Assembly: GCA_017391665.1 (NCBI GenBank)
Contig: JAFOXS010000005.1
Span: 1-5,214 of the forward strand
Source of the DNA: Alistipes sp.
Lineage (GTDB): Bacteria; Bacteroidota; Bacteroidia; Bacteroidales; Rikenellaceae
DNA: 5,214 nucleotides
Reading direction: 5' to 3'
Part shown: one piece after another, positions 4,505 to 5,214 of the stretch
Layout of the letters: each line of letters begins with the position of its first letter
Numbering within the stretch: the first letter of the stretch is position 1
Position numbers and translations under genes: made by a program
The notes under the pieces: model-generated
What the model saw: the letters and a program-made list of their open reading frames with translations, nothing else
Database searches by the model: none
Told to the model about the DNA's origin: nothing

Positions 4505-5214
4505 ATGGCAACCTTTTGTTATCGTGTGCGATCAACGCAAAAAAATAAATTGGCCAAGGTGCAAATACACTTCACAGTTGGTCGAGGGAATCAGTTTTAT
4601 GCCGATACGCAGTATCTGGTATTGACCGATGCGTGGGATAATAAGCGTCAGACTGTAAAGAGTCGCTATACTGCGGTAGAAGATTTCACCGAGCAGCAGG
4701 GAAGAGAACTAATGAAAAATCTCTCTGAATTGCGAAGTTTTATTCTTGGGGAGATTACTAAAGATCCCGAGCACACAATGACAAAGACGAAGTTGGAGAA
4801 GATTATCTATGCGTTCCATCATCCTCGTAGTGTTGTCAATGGTAAGCGTGTGCGCAGCCGAGAATCGCTATCGGATTATATTGCTCGATATGTAAAAGAG
4901 ATGGAGAGTGGCGAGCGTCTTAATATTCACAAATTGCGTTACGGACTATCTACTGTCAAGAACTACAAAGGCTTCATTGTTCAGTTTGATGAATTTTGCA
5001 GGATAAAGCATAAACGATACGATTTCATCGATATTGATTTGAAGTTCTATGATGATTTTGTCGCATATTTCACAACCAAAGATTATTCGATAAATACGAT
5101 AGGTCGCCTTATCAAGGAACTGAAAATTATTATGCGCGCAGCTCGCGAGGAGGGTTTGCATGATAACGGTTTGATTGAGAGTCGCAAGTTTCGAGTACTG
5201 ACAGCCGAGGTGGA
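4505..5214 (+). CDS. Bacteroidota-type tyrosine recombinase/integrase, C-terminal part outside window
   Basis: From ATG 4505 the frame is open to the window end: 236 full codons plus two bases, with no stop. The N-terminus (MATFCYRVRSTQKNKLAKVQ, then strands around QFYADTQYLVLTDAWDNKRQ) looks like the arm-type DNA-binding domain of Bacteroidota integrases. Residues about 119-215 look like the SAM-like core-binding domain: SLSDYIARYVKEME, LSTVKNYKGFIVQFDEFC, DFIDIDLKFYDDFVAYF and SINTIGRLIKELKIIMRAAREEG. The catalytic domain with its Arg, His and Tyr residues would follow beyond 5214, so catalytic competence cannot be judged. Such enzymes integrate and excise conjugative or mobilisable elements, or invert promoter or surface-gene segments. 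A strong promoter box and an AT-rich region lie upstream. It probably marks the end of a mobile element that extends to the right. Confidence 0.88.
   Translation, partial: MATFCYRVRSTQKNKLAKVQIHFTVGRGNQFYADTQYLVLTDAWDNKRQTVKSRYTAVEDFTEQQGRELMKNLSELRSFILGEITKDPEHTMTKTKLEKIIYAFHHPRSVVNGKRVRSRESLSDYIARYVKEMESGERLNIHKLRYGLSTVKNYKGFIVQFDEFCRIKHKRYDFIDIDLKFYDDFVAYFTTKDYSINTIGRLIKELKIIMRAAREEGLHDNGLIESRKFRVLTAEV

Noticed and set aside
4946..5161. 71-codon minus-strand ORF
   Set aside because: It is antisense to the integrase core-binding domain and has no independent support.

Overview
The window looks like chromosome (or a chromosomally integrated region) of a Bacteroidota gut bacterium. Several promoter-like sites fit the Bacteroides-type -7 box TAnnTTTG. 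Shine-Dalgarno sequences are mostly poor. The recognisable proteins (M64 peptidase, UmuD/UmuC, TSUP permease, a tyrosine integrase with an SAM-like core-binding region) are of types common there. An Alistipes/Bacteroides-like host is my inference; the species cannot be fixed from this sequence.

Left edge (1-555): the last 107 codons of an M64 (IgA-protease-like) zinc peptidase, then about 230 bases with no clear gene. That gap holds a 70-codon stretch open on the plus strand with no good start, and an overlapping short ORF on the minus strand.

Middle left (556-1592, plus strand): a visibly AT-richer gene for a uracil-DNA-glycosylase-fold protein (GINPKG and HPS motifs), closed by a 15-bp hairpin. 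A perfect -7-like box starts right after the hairpin and precedes an unrecognised 80-residue protein.

Middle (1645-3341, minus strand): a two-gene umuD-umuC operon (2-base gap) for an error-prone translesion polymerase. UmuD keeps the self-cleavage site and the Ser60/Lys97 dyad. UmuC keeps its three acidic catalytic residues and the C-terminal YTTRW tail. The operon converges on the 80-residue gene and diverges from a TSUP (TauE/SafE-type) permease gene at 3470-4213. The permease has a well-spaced promoter (TTTG-N19-TATTTTTA) with a near-perfect palindrome inside its spacer.

Right edge (4214-5214): an AT-rich intergenic region with a 12-bp tandem duplication, a strong terminator and 10-bp-phased TTTAAT repeats. 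It leads into a tyrosine recombinase gene cut off by the window end after 236 codons, before its catalytic domain. This is probably the edge of an integrative element or an invertible locus lying just beyond the window.

Two genes concern DNA lesions (glycosylase, UmuDC) and one concerns recombination, but nothing shows that they form one functional system. I found no CRISPR array, tRNA, rRNA or complete insertion sequence. The least explained parts are the 80-residue gene, the open stretch at 341-553 and the intergenic region before the integrase.
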